Positions 6,127-7,922 of a stretch of 7,922 bases of DNA are shown here, one piece after another. The position numbers were made by a program, and so were the translations under genes. Within the stretch, counting starts at the first letter, position 1. Each line of letters opens with the position of its first letter. Source of the stretch: Acidobacteria bacterium UBA6911 (GTDB lineage: Bacteria; Acidobacteriota; UBA6911). The DNA is taken from contig DKBB01000417.1 in assembly GCA_002451015.1 (NCBI GenBank), positions 1 to 7,922 on the forward strand, in the 5' to 3' direction. The notes beneath the pieces are model-generated. The model was not told the origin of the DNA. It did not search any database and saw only the letters and a program-made list of their open reading frames with translations.

Positions 6127-7188
6127 AGATATGCGGGTGCCGGATGATTGCTGCCCGAGAACCTCGAGCTGAAATCCGCCCAGCTGTGCCTGGGATGCAA
6201 AATAACTTACCGATAGGTCGCCGTAACTATCCGTTTTAAGCGAGGTGGAAAATTCAGCTCCAATGCCGGCTTTTTTCATTCCGTCGACAACATCGGCATA
6301 ATCCGACTGCAGTCCAAAACTTACGTGCTGGATGCCGTTGCCCTTCTTATCGATAAACTGCTGGTGGCAGCCTCCCGGACGCAGGCCTATGGGCCGTATC
6401 AATTCAATCTGGATATCTCCCAGCCAGCTGTTGGCGAAAGCGACGTCCAGGCCTTCCATCTCTGAAGCGGGCACGGGTTTCTCATTGAGACGCGAATCCG
6501 ACAATCCCGGAGGGCCGTAGGCATAGCTCCAGTTCCGGATTCCGAAAAGTTCCTCAAAACGCCTTGCCGCATTCCTTTCGTCCCTGACCACGAGGCCGAC
6601 CTGGTTGATTTTCTTCCCTCCTGAGAACAACGGTTTTCCCATATCGACAAGACATTCACCGGCCGGCGTTACGGTCCCGGTTTGCGCCAGGCTGCTTTCG
6701 ATCGCCCGGCCTGCCGGGCTGGAAAACTCAAATCGGCACCCCAGATCCTTTGTAGTGTCGAGGACAGAGAACTTGGCGCCGTTTCCCAGGTCCCCTTGCA
6801 TCTCTACCGGAACACCGGCTTTTATGAGTGTATCCACAATACCGTCATGGTTCGGCGATGTTCCCAGGCTTATCGTATAGAAGCCCTCTCCGTTTCTCTG
6901 CAGGAATTCCGCATAGGAACTTTGACCGGAAACCGGTTGGACCATTTTCAAAGAACGCCCGCCGAATGTTCCCAGTGCGATTTTCAGGCTGCACTCGACG
7001 TTCTGCCGGAGCCGGGCGTGCAGAACGAAATCTTTCAGCTGCAGATCATAAAGTTTCCATGCGACTCCGAAAATATCGGAAAACCTTTGGGCCACCTTCT
7101 CCGCATCCTGGACTACGAGACTTAACTGAACGATTTTCTCCGCGGTTATATCGAGTCCTGTTACACTTGGGTTTTCTGTCTCATTCAT
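6124..7188 (-). CDS. Tandem-VOC (two glyoxalase-fold domains) protein
   Basis: A 354-residue protein with two vicinal oxygen chelate domains. Domain 1 covers about residues 17-157 (IVQLSLVVQDAEKVAQRFSD to CRFEFSSP) and domain 2 about 193-346 (INQVGLVVRDERNAARRF to FQLEVLG). The opening strand with its helix resembles methylmalonyl-CoA-epimerase-like and lactoylglutathione-lyase-like members. At the usual first metal position both domains carry Gln (Gln21, Gln196) instead of His. Domain 1 has Tyr104 where His is expected in its second half, and keeps Glu154. Domain 2 has His288 (IQHVSFG) and Glu342. So domain 2 could bind a metal through Gln-His-Glu, while domain 1 looks degenerate. The start at 7188 is clear: GGGAGGAATT precedes the ATG, whereas the frame extends to 7296 without a plausible site. 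It is co-transcribed with the FMN reductase and divergent from a ThDP enzyme. Substrate unknown. Confidence 0.88.
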   Translation of the reverse strand: MNETENPSVTGLDITAEKIVQLSLVVQDAEKVAQRFSDIFGVAWKLYDLQLKDFVLHARLRQNVECSLKIALGTFGGRSLKMVQPVSGQSSYAEFLQRNGEGFYTISLGTSPNHDGIVDTLIKAGVPVEMQGDLGNGAKFSVLDTTKDLGCRFEFSSPAGRAIESSLAQTGTVTPAGECLVDMGKPLFSGGKKINQVGLVVRDERNAARRFEELFGIRNWSYAYGPPGLSDSRLNEKPVPASEMEGLDVAFANSWLGDIQIELIRPIGLRPGGCHQQFIDKKGNGIQHVSFGLQSDYADVVDGMKKAGIGAEFSTSLKTDSYGDLSVSYFASQAQLGGFQLEVLGQQSSGTRIS

Positions 7189-7209
7189 AATTCCTCCCGG
7201 TCCGGACGG

Positions 7210-7239
7210 TTGATACGTAGATTGGAATAGTTCTATACT
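7210..7239 (+). promoter_or_regulatory. Sigma-70-like promoter for the ThDP enzyme gene
   Basis: TTGATA (7210-7215), 18 bases, TATACT (7234-7239): each hexamer matches the consensus at five of six positions. The predicted transcript starts near 7246, about 43 bases before the ATG at 7289. The -10 overlaps the candidate -10 of the divergent operon and a partial dyad. Confidence 0.55.
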
Positions 7240-7241
7240 CC
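7224..7241. promoter_or_regulatory. Imperfect dyad over the shared -10 region (candidate operator)
   Basis: GGAATA (7224-7229) and TATACTCC (7234-7241) form GGAxTA-N6-TAxTCC, an 18-bp imperfect palindrome. It covers the -10 hexamers of both divergent promoters, where a repressor would block either one. Short and imperfect, so it may be chance. Confidence 0.25.
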
Positions 7242-7263
7242 TCAGAGTTCTCTTTTCTGTCAA
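7232..7263 (-). promoter_or_regulatory. Possible leftward promoter for the tandem-VOC/FMN reductase operon
   Basis: On the minus strand a perfect TTGACA (7263-7258) is followed by TATAGA (7237-7232). The 20-base spacer is longer than optimal, so the site would need an activator or a different -10. The -10 box overlaps that of the rightward promoter, which would make the two mutually exclusive. Confidence 0.3.
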
Positions 7264-7276
7264 TAAAACTAATTGA
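7260..7276. promoter_or_regulatory. Inverted repeat TCAAT-N7-ATTGA (candidate operator)
   Basis: TCAAT (7260-7264) and ATTGA (7272-7276) are exact reverse complements around an AT-rich 7-base spacer, a size fitting a dimeric helix-turn-helix regulator. It overlaps the leftward -35 box and lies between the rightward transcription start and its start codon. No regulator gene is in the window. Confidence 0.35.
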
Positions 7277-7288
7277 GACGGGGCACCT

Positions 7289-7922
7289 ATGAGCAATCAG
7301 AATAATGAAGACAAAAAGCCGGAATCCAATGCAGCCGGCATTCCTTCCATTCGAATACCGAAAGCTGTGGATGAATCCTTGAACGCTCCCCCGCGGCGGG
7401 CTGAATTTTCCGGAGAGGGGATGACGGGAGCCCAGGTATTCGCCAATCTCTGCAAGGACGAGGATCTCCCGGCATTATTTTGTGCAGCGGGCAACTACCA
7501 CATCGTTGATGAAATCGCGCAGGTCGGAATCCCCTGCTATGGCGGAAGGACCGAAGGGGGCATGTGCGCCGCCGCCGACGGCTTCTGCAGGGTAACGGGA
7601 GAGGTCGCGGCCTGCTCAGGCACGGAAGGTCCCGGCATCACCCACATGATGATGAATATCGGAAGCGCCCATTTCGCCAACAGCGCCCTGCTGGTCCTGG
7701 CCAGCAATTCGTTCCTGAGCGCGGAAGACACCCAGAGCTGGATCCAGTTCATTCACCAGCAGCCGCTGACGGAAGGCCTGAAAAAGTACGGGAAAAGAAT
7801 CACCGTGGCCGACCGGATCTATGAATACGGCACGTACGCGTTCCGCAGCCTGAAATCGGGGGTGCCCGATGTCGTGCACCTGGACTTTCCCGCGGAAGTG
7901 GCCATGGCGCGCTTTACGGACG
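7289..7922 (+). CDS. Thiamine-diphosphate-dependent enzyme, PYR domain (C-terminus beyond the window)
   Basis: The first 211 residues of a ThDP enzyme of the acetolactate synthase / benzoylformate decarboxylase / oxalyl-CoA decarboxylase superfamily, which cleaves or joins carbon bonds next to a carbonyl. The PYR domain starts at MTGAQVFANL (residue 45). It carries the segment GRTEGGMCAAADGFCRVTG (86-104), with Glu89 as the conserved residue that activates the cofactor, then CSGTEGPGITHMM (109-121), a DTQ/HQQPLTEGLKKYGKR region (147-170) and VVHLDFPAEV (195-204). Residues 1-44 are a hydrophilic extension rich in Asn, Pro and charged residues. The ATG at 7289 follows a weak purine-rich site and lies downstream of a good promoter. 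An alternative is the ATG at 7421, which begins exactly at the domain and has GGAG five bases before it. The central FAD-type and PP domains are not visible, so the reaction cannot be chosen. Confidence 0.9.
   Translation, partial: MSNQNNEDKKPESNAAGIPSIRIPKAVDESLNAPPRRAEFSGEGMTGAQVFANLCKDEDLPALFCAAGNYHIVDEIAQVGIPCYGGRTEGGMCAAADGFCRVTGEVAACSGTEGPGITHMMMNIGSAHFANSALLVLASNSFLSAEDTQSWIQFIHQQPLTEGLKKYGKRITVADRIYEYGTYAFRSLKSGVPDVVHLDFPAEVAMARFTD

Noticed and set aside
5572..6147. Plus-strand frame of 191 codons
   Set aside because: Antisense to the FMN reductase, which has a complete set of family motifs and a fixed start.

Overview
The window looks like bacterial chromosome from a Gram-negative organism of moderate GC content. 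The signs are secreted esterases with Sec-type signal peptides, a lipoprotein-like murein transglycosylase of the MltD type, and good Shine-Dalgarno sites. A Desulfobacterota-like or Acidobacteria-like heterotroph would fit, but the sequence does not settle the lineage. I see no tRNA, rRNA, insertion sequence or CRISPR array.

Layout. (1) Positions 1-2640, minus strand: a three-gene run transcribed leftward, consisting of a secreted CE15-type glucuronoyl esterase-like protein, a secreted SGNH/GDSL esterase, and the N-terminal third of a class I glutamine amidotransferase. The amidotransferase starts with TTG and runs off the left edge. (2) Positions 2641-3131: a long divergent intergenic region with several inverted repeats. 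(3) Positions 3132-3497, plus strand: a single-domain VOC (glyoxalase-fold) protein, possibly preceded by an 18-residue leader peptide whose stop overlaps its start. (4) Positions 3799-5535, plus strand: an MltD-like transglycosylase behind its own sigma-70-like promoter. (5) Positions 5563-7188, minus strand: a tightly coupled pair, a tandem-VOC protein followed by an NADPH-dependent FMN reductase. (6) Positions 7289-7922, plus strand: the N-terminal PYR domain of a thiamine-diphosphate enzyme, divergent from the pair and cut by the right edge.

How the genes may work together. The CE15 and SGNH esterases plausibly act outside the cytoplasm, removing ester groups from glucuronoxylan or similar plant polymers. 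The amidotransferase downstream is an unexpected partner. The divergent ThDP enzyme / tandem VOC / FMN reductase group shares a 100-bp control region with overlapping promoters and two dyads. It is the best candidate here for an undescribed small metabolic unit, perhaps handling a 2-oxoacid or other reactive carbonyl, but the substrate cannot be read from the sequence. MltD and the lone VOC gene look like ordinary stand-alone genes.
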